Shown: positions 35,386 to 44,967, counted from the stretch's first letter. The stretch: 64,000 nt of DNA from Qipengyuania seohaensis (GCF_002795865.1 NZ_CP024920.1:2019001-2083000); one strand, 5' to 3'. Numbers and translations: made by a program. The notes: generated by a model not told the origin, from the sequence alone.

Positions 35386-36498
35386 TCACTCTGCCGGAGT
35401 GTGCTCCTGTTTGGTTAGCATGGGGTAATCAATGTATCCCTCCGGTCCCGGAAGGTACCAGCTTTGCGGCACGTTTACATTTGGTTGCAGGCTTGCGCCC
35501 AGGCGGAAACGCTCCGGCAGGTCGGGGTTGGAGATGAAGTCGCGGCCCCAGCTGACGGCATCGCAACGACCTGCTTCGATGTCCGCCACCGCATCTTCGG
35601 GCGAATAGTCGCTGTTGAGTACGAGCGGCCCCGAATAGATCTGGCGGATCAGCGGGCTCTGCTTGGGCACGTCGGTGCTGCCGAATGTGCCTTCCGGTCC
35701 CGGCTCGCGCAGTTCGAGGAAGGCGAGGCCGAGTTCCTCGACCACCTTTGCGGCGGCACCGAAGGTTGCGGGCGGATCGCTATCGTCGCAGCCTTGCGTC
35801 TCGCCGTTGGGTGACAGGCGCACGCCGACGCGGTCGGCTCCCCACACGTCGATCAGGGCAGTCAGCACTTCGCGCAGGAAACGCGTGCGGTTCTCCGGGC
35901 TGCCGCCATATTCGTCATCGCGCTGGTTGGTGCTGTCGCGCAGGAATTGGTCGACCAGATAGCCGTTCGCGCCGTGTAGCTGGACGCCGTCGAAACCAGC
36001 CTTTCTCGCATTCTCGGCGGCGTGGCGGTAATCTTCAACCACGCGTGCGATTTCGTCCGTGCCGAGCGCGCGGGCTGGCTGGTAATCCTTGCGGCCCTCG
36101 AATGTATGGGCATGGCCGGGAGCGCAGGTGGCGCTGGCCGAGACCGGCGGCTCGCCGCCCAAGAAATCCGGATGGACGAGGCGGCCCATGTGCCACAGCT
36201 GCAATACGATCTTGCCGCCTTCCTCGTGCACGGCTTGCGTCACGGGCTTCCAGCCTTCGACCTGTTCATCGCTCCAGATGCCGGGAGCGGCGGGCCACCC
36301 CAGGCCTTCCACGCTGATGCCGGTGGCTTCGGAAATGATCAGGCCTGCCCCTGCGCGCTGGCGGTAATAAGTCGCCATCATGTCGTTCGGGATGGAGCCG
36401 GGCTGCGTCGAACGACCGCGAGTGAGCGGGGCCATGTAGACGCGGTTCTTCGTTTCGATGGCGCCTAGAGCGAGCGGTTCGAACAGCTTTGCATGCAT
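35386..36498 (-). CDS. Alkene reductase of the old yellow enzyme family
   Basis: 370 residues, an FMN-dependent TIM barrel. It has NRVYMAPLTRGRS near residue 20, LQLWHMGRLVHPDF around 97, the substrate-activating pair in VQLHGANGYLVDQFLRDSTN (about 180-199), and DEYGGSPENRTRFL. These features match NemA/OYE-type enoate reductases, which reduce activated C=C bonds, nitrate esters or maleimides with NAD(P)H. ATG 36498 is chosen as the family N-terminus (MHAKLFEPL). It is divergent from the EamA transporter gene. Confidence 0.93.
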   Translation of the reverse strand: MHAKLFEPLALGAIETKNRVYMAPLTRGRSTQPGSIPNDMMATYYRQRAGAGLIISEATGISVEGLGWPAAPGIWSDEQVEGWKPVTQAVHEEGGKIVLQLWHMGRLVHPDFLGGEPPVSASATCAPGHAHTFEGRKDYQPARALGTDEIARVVEDYRHAAENARKAGFDGVQLHGANGYLVDQFLRDSTNQRDDEYGGSPENRTRFLREVLTALIDVWGADRVGVRLSPNGETQGCDDSDPPATFGAAAKVVEELGLAFLELREPGPEGTFGSTDVPKQSPLIRQIYSGPLVLNSDYSPEDAVADIEAGRCDAVSWGRDFISNPDLPERFRLGASLQPNVNVPQSWYLPGPEGYIDYPMLTKQEHTPAE

Positions 36499-36554
36499 GT
36501 GGGACAAGTCCTTTTTTGCTGACTTCCTTGTGACAGGAGAGCTAGGGGGCCGGG

Positions 36555-37472
36555 ATGAGCGAAACAAGCGCCCAGGCCGACAAGAATGGCTTTCAGCCCG
36601 GAGCGTGGCACTTCGCCGCCCTTCTTGCCGGCAACTTTGCGCTGGCTCTCGGGCCATGGCTGGTTAGGCTGGCGGATACGGGCCCTGTCTCGTCCGCGTT
36701 CTGGCGCTTGCTGCTGCCGATCCCGATCCTTGCATTGCTCGCCTGGCGTACACGGTCGCCCGAACCACTCGACGGGCGGCTTGCGCTGTTTGCTATCGCC
36801 GCCGGGGTGTTCTTCGCGCTCGATCTTGCCAGCTGGCACGTGGGGATCGAACGGACCCGGCTCGGCAATGCTGTCCTGTTCGGCAATTCGGGCAGCGTGA
36901 TCCTGATGATCTGGGGGCTAATTGCCCTGCGCCGTGCGCCATCCGGTCGAGAGTTTTCAGGGGTCGCAATGGCCCTGCTGGGTGCTGCGATTCTTCTCGG
37001 TCGCAGCCTCGAGATTTCGCAGGAAAGCTTCGTCGGCGACCTCTTCTGCCTTGCCGCTGGGCTATTCTACGCCTTCTACCTCTTGCCCGCACAGCGCGCG
37101 AGAACGGCATTGGGACAGTGGAGCGTCCTCTTGCTGGTTTCGCTGGCCGCTTCGCCGATCCTGCTGACCATCGCGCTCGCAAGCGGCGAACCGATCTGGC
37201 CGGGCGAAGCCGGATGGCAACCGGTCGTCCTGCTGGCACTGTCGAGCCAGATCATCGGGCAGGGCCTGCTCGTCTTCTCGCTTCGCCATTTCCCGCCGCT
37301 GATCATCGGCATGGCTCTCCTGCTCCAGCCGGCTATCGGTGCGACGATCGGCTGGGCGGTCTTCGGAGAAATGCTCACCCTGCTGGATGTCGCAGGCATG
37401 GCGCTGGTGGGAACGGCCCTCGTCATCGCCCGCAGTGCGGCGGGCAAGGCCAAGGTCCCGCGAACGCGCTGA
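36555..37472 (+). CDS. EamA-family (DMT superfamily) transporter
   Basis: 305 residues with ten hydrophobic segments arranged as two EamA repeats (about 20-145 and 160-290). SSAFWRLLLPIPILALLAW in helix 2 and the C-terminal GWAVFGEMLTLLDVAGMAL are family-typical. Members export amino acids or other small metabolites; the substrate is not readable. It ends 3 bp from the convergent DUF2254 gene. Confidence 0.9.
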   Translation: MSETSAQADKNGFQPGAWHFAALLAGNFALALGPWLVRLADTGPVSSAFWRLLLPIPILALLAWRTRSPEPLDGRLALFAIAAGVFFALDLASWHVGIERTRLGNAVLFGNSGSVILMIWGLIALRRAPSGREFSGVAMALLGAAILLGRSLEISQESFVGDLFCLAAGLFYAFYLLPAQRARTALGQWSVLLLVSLAASPILLTIALASGEPIWPGEAGWQPVVLLALSSQIIGQGLLVFSLRHFPPLIIGMALLLQPAIGATIGWAVFGEMLTLLDVAGMALVGTALVIARSAAGKAKVPRTR

Positions 37473-37475
37473 CGC

Positions 37476-38792
37476 TCACCAGAAAGTGCGGTTGAATTCG
37501 CTGTGGTGCTGTTCGAACCGTTCGAGGTCCGGGCCGGCAAGGTTCAGCTTGACCTGTTCCGCCAGTTTGTCGGCTTCTTGCTTGAGGCTGGCCTGGCGCC
37601 CCTCGTGCTCGAGCGGGGTCGCCGCATTGGCGAGGGTATCGAGCATGACCTCCGATGCGATGGGCGATGTCGCAACCGCGCTGCGGATCGCGCCAAAACC
37701 GCGTTTGACATAATGATCGAACCCGTCGGGGGCCGGGATCACCGGGCAATCTTCCGCGTCCTCTGCACACACGTTCTTGCGCAGATCCCGGCGCCCCACT
37801 TCTGCCGTGGCCGCGCCAAGCCAGTGTAGCGCCGTAATGGCAGTGAAAGGGTCGTTGATCCCGGGCGAGAGCGCTCGCAGGCCGATCTCGACCAGCTCGT
37901 CGATCAGGAATTGCGGATCCTGTTCCGGCGTGCGCGTGGCCCCGAGCGTGAAACATTCGCGCACGCGGTCCTCGATTTTTTCCGGCTTGCATCCCTTGAT
38001 GCAAATGAGTTCCATTTCGCGGTGGACGAAGTCTCCGGTCCGCACGACCAGCGAGAAGGTGCAGCCGCAATCGCGCGCGATTTTCTCGAGATCCTCGAAA
38101 TCGATGAGCTGCACATAGCCCGTGCTCCAGGCGGTAATCGGATCGCCGCCTTCGGGTTCGCGCGCATCGGAGAATTCATCCTCGACAGGATAGGTCTCGC
38201 GGATGGCTTCGAGAAGCCGGCCGCCAATCCCTTCGAGCACCTTGTTGATGCGGATGCTGGACGGGATGTGGTTGAGGAAGAAGACAAGCACGGCAACGCA
38301 CAGACCGAGCAGGACATAAGCGACGAGTAGCGAGAGTTGCGGTGTGAAGCCGGGTAGTGCGGTGGTGGTGGCGTCGCTGATCGTGGCGGGCGTTTCGTCT
38401 TCGGCGCGGACTGCCCGAAGGACGAGCAAGGAATAGACGAAGCTGCCGATAAAGGTCGCAAGGCTCAGCTGGTTGCCGCGATCTTCCATGAAGTTCGTCA
38501 GCAGGCGCGGTCCGTAGTTACCGCTGGCATAGGCGACCGCCGCAATCGTGATCGAGAATACCGTCGAGGCGACACCGATCATGCTGCCTGCCATGACGGT
38601 GAGCATGTCCGCTGCACCCTTGGGACGGGCAGGAATAACCCAGTTCACATCGTTGAGGAACTCGGCAAAGCCGGAACGATCGAGCCAGACCATTGTAAAC
38701 GCAAGGATCGCGGCAAGGATCGAGAAAAGCGCCGGATAGAACCAGTAATTGGCGTTGAGGCGCGCCCAGAAAAAGCGGATTTCAGCGGTCAT
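37476..38792 (-). CDS. DUF2254 predicted membrane protein
   Basis: 438 residues. Four transmembrane helices lie in the first 165 residues, with the family-typical MAGSMIGVASTVFSITIAAV and YGPRLLTNFMEDRGNQLSLA. A large soluble C-terminal part includes SPGINDPFTAITALHWLGAA, also conserved in the family. The function of DUF2254 is unknown. It follows nadA by 34 bp on the same strand. Confidence 0.88.
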   Translation of the reverse strand: MTAEIRFFWARLNANYWFYPALFSILAAILAFTMVWLDRSGFAEFLNDVNWVIPARPKGAADMLTVMAGSMIGVASTVFSITIAAVAYASGNYGPRLLTNFMEDRGNQLSLATFIGSFVYSLLVLRAVRAEDETPATISDATTTALPGFTPQLSLLVAYVLLGLCVAVLVFFLNHIPSSIRINKVLEGIGGRLLEAIRETYPVEDEFSDAREPEGGDPITAWSTGYVQLIDFEDLEKIARDCGCTFSLVVRTGDFVHREMELICIKGCKPEKIEDRVRECFTLGATRTPEQDPQFLIDELVEIGLRALSPGINDPFTAITALHWLGAATAEVGRRDLRKNVCAEDAEDCPVIPAPDGFDHYVKRGFGAIRSAVATSPIASEVMLDTLANAATPLEHEGRQASLKQEADKLAEQVKLNLAGPDLERFEQHHSEFNRTFW

Positions 38793-38826
38793 GCAGGGCT
38801 AAACGCGCATGACCGCTCTCGGTGCC

Positions 38827-39813
38827 TCAGACTTTTCCGAGATCGCCTTTTCCGATCGTGCCGCTGGCCATTTCGAGCATCCGGTCGAGGCTCTGCTTGG
38901 CCTTCAGGCGCAGGCCTTCCTCGATCTCGATACGCGGTTCGAGATCGCGCAAACAAGCGTACATCTTCTCCATCGTGTTGAGCGCCATGTAAGGACAGAT
39001 GTTGCAGCTGCAGTTGCCGTCCGCCCCCGGTGCGCCGATGAAATTCTTCTCGGGCAGGGCCTTTTCCATCTGGTGGATGATGTGCGGTTCGGTGGCTACG
39101 ATCAGCGTATCGCCTTCGAAAGTCTTGGCGAACTGCAGGATGCCGCTGGTAGAGCCGACGTAATCGGCATGGTCGATGATCGTCGGCGGGCATTCGGGAT
39201 GCGCGGCGACGGGCGCATCGGGGTGCTGGGCCTTGAGCTTGAGCAGCTCGGTCTCGCTGAAAGCCTCGTGCACGATGCAGACGCCCGGCCACAGCAGCAT
39301 TTCGCGGTTGAACTTGCGGCTCATGTAGCCGCCAAGGTGACGGTCGGGGCCGAAAATGATCTTCTGGTCTTCGGGGATCTGGCTGATGATCGTTTCCGCG
39401 CTGGAGCTGGTGACGATCACGTCCGACAGCGCTTTCACCTCGGTCGAGCAGTTGATGTAGGTCAGCGCGATGTGATCGGGGTGGGCTTCGCGGAACGCCT
39501 TGAACTTTTCGGGCGGGCAGCTGTCTTCAAGGCTGCAACCGGCGTCCATGTCGGGGAGGACCACGATCTTTTCGGGGCTGAGGATCTTGGCCGTGTCGGC
39601 CATGAACTTCACGCCGCAAAAGACGATGACGTCGGCATCGGTTTCCGCTGCCTTGCGCGACAATTCCAGGCTGTCGCCCACGAAATCGGCGATGTCCTGG
39701 ATATCGGCTGTCTGGTAGTAATGCGCCAGGATGATCGCGTTCTTCTCCTTGCGGAGACGATCGATTTCGCTGAGCAGGTCTTCCCCGGTCGGCAGGCTGG
39801 TTTCGGCAGTCAT
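38827..39813 (-). CDS. nadA: Quinolinate synthase NadA
   Basis: 328 residues. It converts iminoaspartate and dihydroxyacetone phosphate to quinolinate in NAD biosynthesis. The three cluster Cys are visible in VFCGVKFMADTAKIL, WPGVCIVHEAFSE and the C-terminal GNCSCNICPYMALNTMEKM; ILAHYYQTADIQDIADFVGDS near the N-terminus is also diagnostic. nadB and nadC are not in the window. It is followed by the DUF2254 gene. Confidence 0.97.
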   Translation of the reverse strand: MTAETSLPTGEDLLSEIDRLRKEKNAIILAHYYQTADIQDIADFVGDSLELSRKAAETDADVIVFCGVKFMADTAKILSPEKIVVLPDMDAGCSLEDSCPPEKFKAFREAHPDHIALTYINCSTEVKALSDVIVTSSSAETIISQIPEDQKIIFGPDRHLGGYMSRKFNREMLLWPGVCIVHEAFSETELLKLKAQHPDAPVAAHPECPPTIIDHADYVGSTSGILQFAKTFEGDTLIVATEPHIIHQMEKALPEKNFIGAPGADGNCSCNICPYMALNTMEKMYACLRDLEPRIEIEEGLRLKAKQSLDRMLEMASGTIGKGDLGKV

Positions 39814-39887
39814 AATCTGTCCCGTCTGATGCGTTTGATGCGCTTATAGACAGAATGGCTGGCGAGGCGAGGGGGTTCCGCGAACCG

Positions 39888-40667
39888 CTACATTGTGAAG
39901 CCGGGCGGGAGAAACGCTTCCATCGGGCGCTCCGCTCCGGGCGTCCCTGCAATAACCCAATCGGTGACCGCGTATCCCAGCGGAGAATACGCAAACAGCA
40001 TCGAGGCGACGAACACACCGGCGTAGATTCCGAGGCCCCACCAATAGGCCGGATGGACGCGGCCGAGCTTGCGCTTGTCGGCGATCATGCCGATCACGGG
40101 AAAGATCATCGTGATGATGGTGGTGATGATCCACGCGTTGGGTATCATCAGCGGCAGGGGCAGCAGGCGCCCGACGCCCGGCCCCAGCAGGATGGCCATG
40201 GAACACAGCATCAACCGCCGGTGCCAGCCCGTATAGCGTTGTCTCAGCAGCGCCCAGAAAGCGAGGAAACCGAAGCACCAGACCAGCGCCAGATTGCTGA
40301 TGAGAAATTCGTTCACATCGAAAAAGAATGGGCCGCCGGTTCGCTGCGCGACGACAACCATGATGAGGGATCCGGCAGCCAGCATGACCGGCAGCAGAAG
40401 ATAGGCGAATTTGCCGAGCTTGCGGTGGAGAGCCCAATTGCCCGACGAGGCCGTGAAGTGCTGGGCGAGGTACAGCCCGATCCAGGACATGAAGATGATG
40501 CCGTGGACGTGATAGGCCCAGGGGACGTTGAAGCTGGACCGGCCCATCGCAAGATTGAGCGAGAAGCCCGCGACGATAATCGTCGACATGACTACCGCCA
40601 TTATGGTGAAAAAGCGGGTTTCGCCCCGAATAGCGCTCGATCCGGAATGCGCAGCAGTAGATGCCAT
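39888..40667 (-). CDS. Multi-pass membrane protein with conserved histidines, function unknown
   Basis: 259 residues and about seven hydrophobic segments. Histidines occur in helix-border positions: AYHVHGIIFMSW, LYLAQHF, ALHRKLGKF and GWHRRLMLCSM. That spacing recalls haem-binding membrane proteins, but I cannot name a family. GGGAGGGAACGACC before ATG 40667 fixes the start. It lies downstream of the DUF4230 gene on the same strand (84 bp). Confidence 0.65.
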   Translation of the reverse strand: MASTAAHSGSSAIRGETRFFTIMAVVMSTIIVAGFSLNLAMGRSSFNVPWAYHVHGIIFMSWIGLYLAQHFTASSGNWALHRKLGKFAYLLLPVMLAAGSLIMVVVAQRTGGPFFFDVNEFLISNLALVWCFGFLAFWALLRQRYTGWHRRLMLCSMAILLGPGVGRLLPLPLMIPNAWIITTIITMIFPVIGMIADKRKLGRVHPAYWWGLGIYAGVFVASMLFAYSPLGYAVTDWVIAGTPGAERPMEAFLPPGFTM

Positions 40668-40751
40668 GGTCGTTCCCTCCCCCAAGTTCACGCGACCATT
40701 TATGTTTATCGTTATGTCGCGAAAGCTATCGGGGGAGCGGAGGGCCGTCAA

Positions 40752-41447
40752 TCAGTCCGCTGGTGTTTCCCCGTCGAAACGAACATTGACTGTTATGTTC
40801 TCGTAGCCCGCGACTTGGAGCGGGATGGCGAGGTTCTGACGCACCGCCTCTTTGGCAGCACCGCGCGCCATGGCGATAACCTGCGGGTTCTTGGCAAATT
40901 CCGCCGCCTTGCGTTCAGCCTGTCGCGAGTTGTTGCGGGCAAGATCGCTGCTCGCATCGCGGCTGACGTAAGTGCCTTCGGTGAAGGTGGTCTGCGATCC
41001 TTCGTCGAGATTGGGGCGCGAAATCTTTAGTGCAGGCAGGATTACCCCGAGCGTGTCGCTGGCCTCGTCCCATTCGAAGCGGTCGCGATCCATTCGCGAT
41101 AGGTCGAGCCGATATTCGACCGTCGCCGGAATGACTGCCGCCTGCCTGCTCTCAAGCAGGTCGACGCCAAAGACACCACGCTTGTCGACGCTTTCCGCCA
41201 CAACTTCGAAGCGAGAGGAGAAAACCGTAAGCGAATTCTGTTTCTCGAACGCAAGCATCGCGCTTCCAACCGGATCGCCTTCCTCCTGGTAGAAGAACGC
41301 GCGCCAGCCCAGCCATGCACATGCGGCAATCAGGAAGATCACGATGAGCCACGGAACCGCCTGTACCCGCGCGAGCGATTGCTCCTTGCGCGGTTTCGTG
41401 ACGATGCCGGTTTCTAGGGTGTCTGTTTGCTCGGTGTTGTTTGCCAT
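40752..41447 (-). CDS. DUF4230 membrane-anchored protein
   Basis: 231 residues. A cytoplasmic N-terminus is followed by one transmembrane helix (about 31-51) and an exported domain of DUF4230 type (NSLTVFSSRFEVVAES, then a conserved ERKAAEFAKNP segment and an AVRQNLAIPLQVAGYENITV end). The function is unknown. Its first 34 bp overlap the end of the metallo-hydrolase gene upstream, suggesting one operon. Confidence 0.8.
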   Translation of the reverse strand: MANNTEQTDTLETGIVTKPRKEQSLARVQAVPWLIVIFLIAACAWLGWRAFFYQEEGDPVGSAMLAFEKQNSLTVFSSRFEVVAESVDKRGVFGVDLLESRQAAVIPATVEYRLDLSRMDRDRFEWDEASDTLGVILPALKISRPNLDEGSQTTFTEGTYVSRDASSDLARNNSRQAERKAAEFAKNPQVIAMARGAAKEAVRQNLAIPLQVAGYENITVNVRFDGETPAD

Positions 41448-42304
41448 ACCTCTCCAGAACGCTGCACCAGTCCTCGGCGTTCCAGATCGATGAGATGGGC
41501 GGTAACCGACATCCTGGCCGCGCCATGCAGGCGCGCATCGAGCCCCTTGTACATCCTGGGTACGAAACCGGCGGCTTCCAGAGGGCCGTCCTCCAGGTGG
41601 CGCAGGATCTGGTTCTCGCGCTGGCGGCGATGGCCGATCATCCCCCGGACCATCTGGCGCGGCTTCTCGATCGCTTCACCATGGGCCGGATAGAAAACGC
41701 GGTCCTCGCGGGCGTAGAGTTTTTCGAGGCTGGCCATGTAATCGGCCATGTCCCCGTCGGGCGGCACGACGACGCTAGTGGACCAGCCCATGACATGGTC
41801 GCCGGTGAACAGGGCGCCGCTTTCCTCCAGCGCGAAGCATAGGTGGTTCGACACGTGGCCGGGCGTTGCAACGGCGCGCAATGTCCAGCCCGGGCCGGTC
41901 ATCGCCTCTCCATCGGCCAGCACGCGGTCGGGTTCGTAGGTGCGGTCGAACGACGCGTCGGCGCGCGGACCGCTATCGTCGAGGACGAGTGGGGCACATC
42001 CGACGATGGGCGCACCCGTACGCGCGGCAAGGGGGCGGGCGGCAGGCGAGTGGTCGCGGTGCGTGTGCGTGCACATGATCGCGCAGACATGCTCGTCACC
42101 GATGGCCGCATCCAGCGCCAGGAGATGCTCGGGATCGTCCGGACCCGGATCGATCACCGCACAGCCGCCGCCGATGCCGACCACGTAGGACTGCGTCCCC
42201 GTATAGGTATAGGGCGAGGGGTTGGGGGCGAGCACGCGCCTGACCAGCGGTTCGAGCTGTTGCGCTTCGCCCGTGGGCCATGGTTTGGGAGGAGGACCTG
42301 CCAT
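41414..42304 (-). CDS. Metallo-beta-lactamase-fold hydrolase (LACTB2-like)
   Basis: 296 residues. The metal motif THTHRDHSP (HxHxDH, about 79-87) is followed by ATPGHVSNHLCF and LFTGDHVMGW with the further His and Asp ligands. A winged-helix-like C-terminal region (about 225-290) is as in LACTB2-type proteins, which are RNA endonucleases or thioesterase-like hydrolases. The substrate is not readable. It is divergent from glpK (62 bp between starts) and overlaps DUF4230 by 34 bp. Confidence 0.87.
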   Translation of the reverse strand: MAGPPPKPWPTGEAQQLEPLVRRVLAPNPSPYTYTGTQSYVVGIGGGCAVIDPGPDDPEHLLALDAAIGDEHVCAIMCTHTHRDHSPAARPLAARTGAPIVGCAPLVLDDSGPRADASFDRTYEPDRVLADGEAMTGPGWTLRAVATPGHVSNHLCFALEESGALFTGDHVMGWSTSVVVPPDGDMADYMASLEKLYAREDRVFYPAHGEAIEKPRQMVRGMIGHRRQRENQILRHLEDGPLEAAGFVPRMYKGLDARLHGAARMSVTAHLIDLERRGLVQRSGEVWQTTPSKQTP

Positions 42305-42366
42305 GGGGTTGCATATGGGGGAGGTGGCGGTTCATGTCACCACCTGCCGGTGAAGAGGGAGAAATC

Positions 42367-43830
42367 ATGGCCGAGTGTATTCTTGTTCTCGACGCGGGAA
42401 CGACGTCCACCAGGGCGATGGTCTTCGACAGGCAGGGCGGGCTGGAGGCGGTATCTCAGGCCGAACTGACGCAGCACTATCCGCGCCCCGGCTGGGTCGA
42501 ACACGATGCGGCGGAAATCTGGGAAAAGACGCTCGGCTGCATGCGCGAAGCAGTGGGCGAGGACGCTCGACGGATTGCGGCCATCGGCATCACCAACCAG
42601 CGCGAAACCGTTGTCGCATGGGACCGCAACAGCGGCGAGCCATTGGCACGCGCCATCGTCTGGCAGGATCGCCGGACTTCGGATTTCTGCGCGAAGCTGA
42701 AGGATGCGGGGCACGAACCGTCGGTCCAACAGCGCACCGGCCTGCTGCTGGACCCGTATTTTTCGGGCACGAAGATGCGCTGGATGCTCGACAATGACGA
42801 GGCGGTGCGCGCTGCGCACGACAACGACACGCTCGCTTTCGGAACGGTCGAAAGCTGGCTGGTTTTCAAGCTGTCTGGCGGAACTCATATTTCGGATGCC
42901 AGCAACGCCAGCCGGACCCTGCTGCTTGCGCTTGATGGTGAGCAGTTCGACGAGGATCTGTGCAAGCTTTTCGGCGTTCCGCGCGAAAGCCTGCCACAGG
43001 TCGTCGATACGCATGGCGAACTGGCCGTCGCCACGGATGAATGGCTGGGGCAGGCGGTCCCCATCACCGGTCTCGTGGGCGACCAGCAATCGGCGACGAT
43101 CGGGCAGGGCTGCCTCTCGTTCGGCGAAACCAAGGCGACCTACGGAACCGGCGCCTTCGTCCTGACCAACAAGGGCAGCGACATTCCCCGCTCGGATCAC
43201 CGGCTTCTCGGCACGGTCCTGCACCAGTCGGGCGGCCAGCGGACCTATGCGATCGAGGGCGCCTGTTTCGTGGCGGGCAGCCTGATCAAATATCTGCGCG
43301 ACGAACTGGGCCTCATAGAAAGCGCCGCGCAGACGGAAGAACTGGCACGGTCCATCGAGGACAGCGGCGAAGTGGTGATCGTGCCTGCGCTTGCCGGACT
43401 TGGCGCGCCGCACTGGATGCCCGAAGCGCGCGGCGTCATCTCGGGTCTCAGTTTCGCCAGCGGCAAGGCGCAGATCGCGCGCGCTGCGCTGGAGGCGATG
43501 GCGCACCAGACGCATGATCTCGCGCAGGCATTCGCCGCCGATGGCGCACCTTGGGCGAGCCTGCGTATCGACGGCGGGATGAGCGCCAATGACTGGATGG
43601 CGCAAGATCTCGCCGACATTCTCGATATCGATGTCGAGCGGCCCGAGTTCGTGGAGACGACCGCGCTTGGTGCAGCGGTCTGTGCGGCCGTCGGGGCAGG
43701 GCTATATCCCTCGCTCGAAGCGGCCGCGGCGCAGATGCGCGGCAAGGCCGATACCTTCAAGCCGTCGATGGATGCGGATGTGCGCGAAGCCCGGCTCGCA
43801 CGCTACGCCAAGGCGCTCTCGGCAGCCTGA
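42367..43830 (+). CDS. glpK: Glycerol kinase
   Basis: 487 residues of the FGGY kinase family. LVLDAGTTSTRAMVFDRQG binds phosphate at the N-terminus, ITNQRETVVAWDR is a glycerol-binding segment, and VGDQQSATIGQGCLSFGETK with DGGMSANDWMAQDLADIL completes the signature. It phosphorylates glycerol to glycerol-3-phosphate with ATP. No glpF or glpD is adjacent. ATG 42367 has GAGGGAGA upstream. Its stop abuts the stop of the convergent rcdA-like gene (TGATCA). Confidence 0.95.
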   Translation: MAECILVLDAGTTSTRAMVFDRQGGLEAVSQAELTQHYPRPGWVEHDAAEIWEKTLGCMREAVGEDARRIAAIGITNQRETVVAWDRNSGEPLARAIVWQDRRTSDFCAKLKDAGHEPSVQQRTGLLLDPYFSGTKMRWMLDNDEAVRAAHDNDTLAFGTVESWLVFKLSGGTHISDASNASRTLLLALDGEQFDEDLCKLFGVPRESLPQVVDTHGELAVATDEWLGQAVPITGLVGDQQSATIGQGCLSFGETKATYGTGAFVLTNKGSDIPRSDHRLLGTVLHQSGGQRTYAIEGACFVAGSLIKYLRDELGLIESAAQTEELARSIEDSGEVVIVPALAGLGAPHWMPEARGVISGLSFASGKAQIARAALEAMAHQTHDLAQAFAADGAPWASLRIDGGMSANDWMAQDLADILDIDVERPEFVETTALGAAVCAAVGAGLYPSLEAAAAQMRGKADTFKPSMDADVREARLARYAKALSAA

Positions 43831-44292
43831 TCAGGCGGCGCCGAACGCGTCGGCTATGCGCCCCTGGAGGCTGCCGACCGGATCGTCATTCGCCGCGTCT
43901 CGTGAGCGTTGTTCCCGGTCGAGACGTGCCACGCGGCCATGCAGGCGCTCGGTGTCGCGGATCAGGGACCGCACCTTGAGCGGAAGCCGCGCCATGTTGC
44001 GCGGGTCGGAAGGGCGCTCTTCGCCGAGCGTGCCGTGTTTCTTCAATTGCTCGCGGCTCAGTTCACCGGAGAAATAGGCGCGCTGGTTGAGCAGCCATGC
44101 CAGGGAATTCATTACCCGCGTCGTCGTGCGAAGGGCTTCGATCGACATTGCGATGCGGACTTCATTGGCTTCAAGGACCGGGTCCTGCGCATCGCTCAGG
44201 TCGAAGGCGGCGCGTGCCTCATCCGCCAGAAGCAGCGCTTCGGCGTAGAGTTCTTCCACGATTTGCTGGGTTATGGCTGTGGATGCGATCAT
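43831..44292 (-). CDS. rcdA: DUF1465 protein, RcdA homologue (CtrA degradation adaptor)
   Basis: 153 residues, alpha-helical. The stretches IVEELYAEALLLADEARAAF, RIAMSIEALRTTTRVMNSLA and WLLNQRAYFSGEL are characteristic of DUF1465/RcdA. In Caulobacter RcdA links substrates such as CtrA to the ClpXP protease through CpdR and PopA. Whether it does so here is inferred from the family. ATG 44292 is used; an upstream TTG would add seven residues. Confidence 0.82.
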   Translation of the reverse strand: MIASTAITQQIVEELYAEALLLADEARAAFDLSDAQDPVLEANEVRIAMSIEALRTTTRVMNSLAWLLNQRAYFSGELSREQLKKHGTLGEERPSDPRNMARLPLKVRSLIRDTERLHGRVARLDREQRSRDAANDDPVGSLQGRIADAFGAA

Positions 44293-44367
44293 GTGTCCGG
44301 GCCGATAGAGCAATACGCGTTAATGTGCCAACGCGGTGGCGGGCTTGTCCCGCTAAGAGACGCGCGC

Positions 44368-44577
44368 TCAGGCGATGATATCGGGAATGAGATTGTCCTC
44401 GATGATGGAAATGCGGTCTTTCAGGATCAGCTTGCGCTTCTTCAGTCGGGCGATCTGGAGCTGGTCGGTGAAGCCGCCCTGGTCGCCCGCTTCGGTCAGC
44501 ACGGCAATTGCAACATCGAGGTCGCGATGCTCGCTACGCAGCATTTCCAGGCGTTTGCGCAGCTCTTGTTCGTTCAC
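44368..44577 (-). CDS. DUF465 (YdcH-like) small protein
   Basis: 69 residues predicted to form a helical hairpin, with the family pattern LEMLRSEHRDLDVAIAVL and a basic IARLKKRKLILKDRI second helix. DUF465 proteins are abundant in alphaproteobacteria and have no established function. The start codon is GTG with GGGAAG upstream. A second DUF465 gene starts 152 bp away, divergently. Confidence 0.85.
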   Translation of the reverse strand: MNEQELRKRLEMLRSEHRDLDVAIAVLTEAGDQGGFTDQLQIARLKKRKLILKDRISIIEDNLIPDIIA

Positions 44578-44729
44578 GATCGTCTTCCCAAAATCTCGGC
44601 CTGTCGCATGACCCTAAGGAGGGGCTTTGTAAATTCGAAATAGTATGATTTGATAATCGGTCTGCGGCTCGTTCCGCAATGGCACGAGTCGCTTCTAATG
44701 GGTCGCAAGCTCACGAAGGAGACAACCCG

Positions 44730-44885
44730 ATGCACTCATCACATGTCGACGCACTGAAGGCCAAGCACGCCGGGCTCGAAGCTCGCCTGCACGATGAACA
44801 GACCCGCCCGGCGCCCGACATCGCGATGATCCAGAAGATCAAGAGGCAGAAGCTTCGGATCAAGGAAGAACTGGCCGCCAATTAA
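44730..44885 (+). CDS. Short DUF465 (YdcH-like) protein
   Basis: 51 residues. It matches DUF465 in HVDALKAKHAGLEARLHDEQ and IQKIKRQKLRIKEELA, a compact two-helix hairpin. AAGGAG lies about 7 nt before ATG 44730. It faces the longer DUF465 gene across a 152-bp AT-richer intergenic region (a GATAAT -10-like hexamer is at 44652-44657), so the pair may share regulation. Confidence 0.85.
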   Translation: MHSSHVDALKAKHAGLEARLHDEQTRPAPDIAMIQKIKRQKLRIKEELAAN

Positions 44886-44967
44886 GGGGGCCGCATCGAA
44901 GGCGGGGCATGGCCTCGTGCCACCGTCCCGCTTTCGCAAGCCACCAATCTTGCTATAGCTGCGAGCC

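Noticed and set aside
44578..44729. Possible tRNA or small RNA in the AT-richer gap between the DUF465 genes
   Set aside because: No cloverleaf, no T-loop consensus and no terminator seen; a plain divergent promoter region is sufficient.
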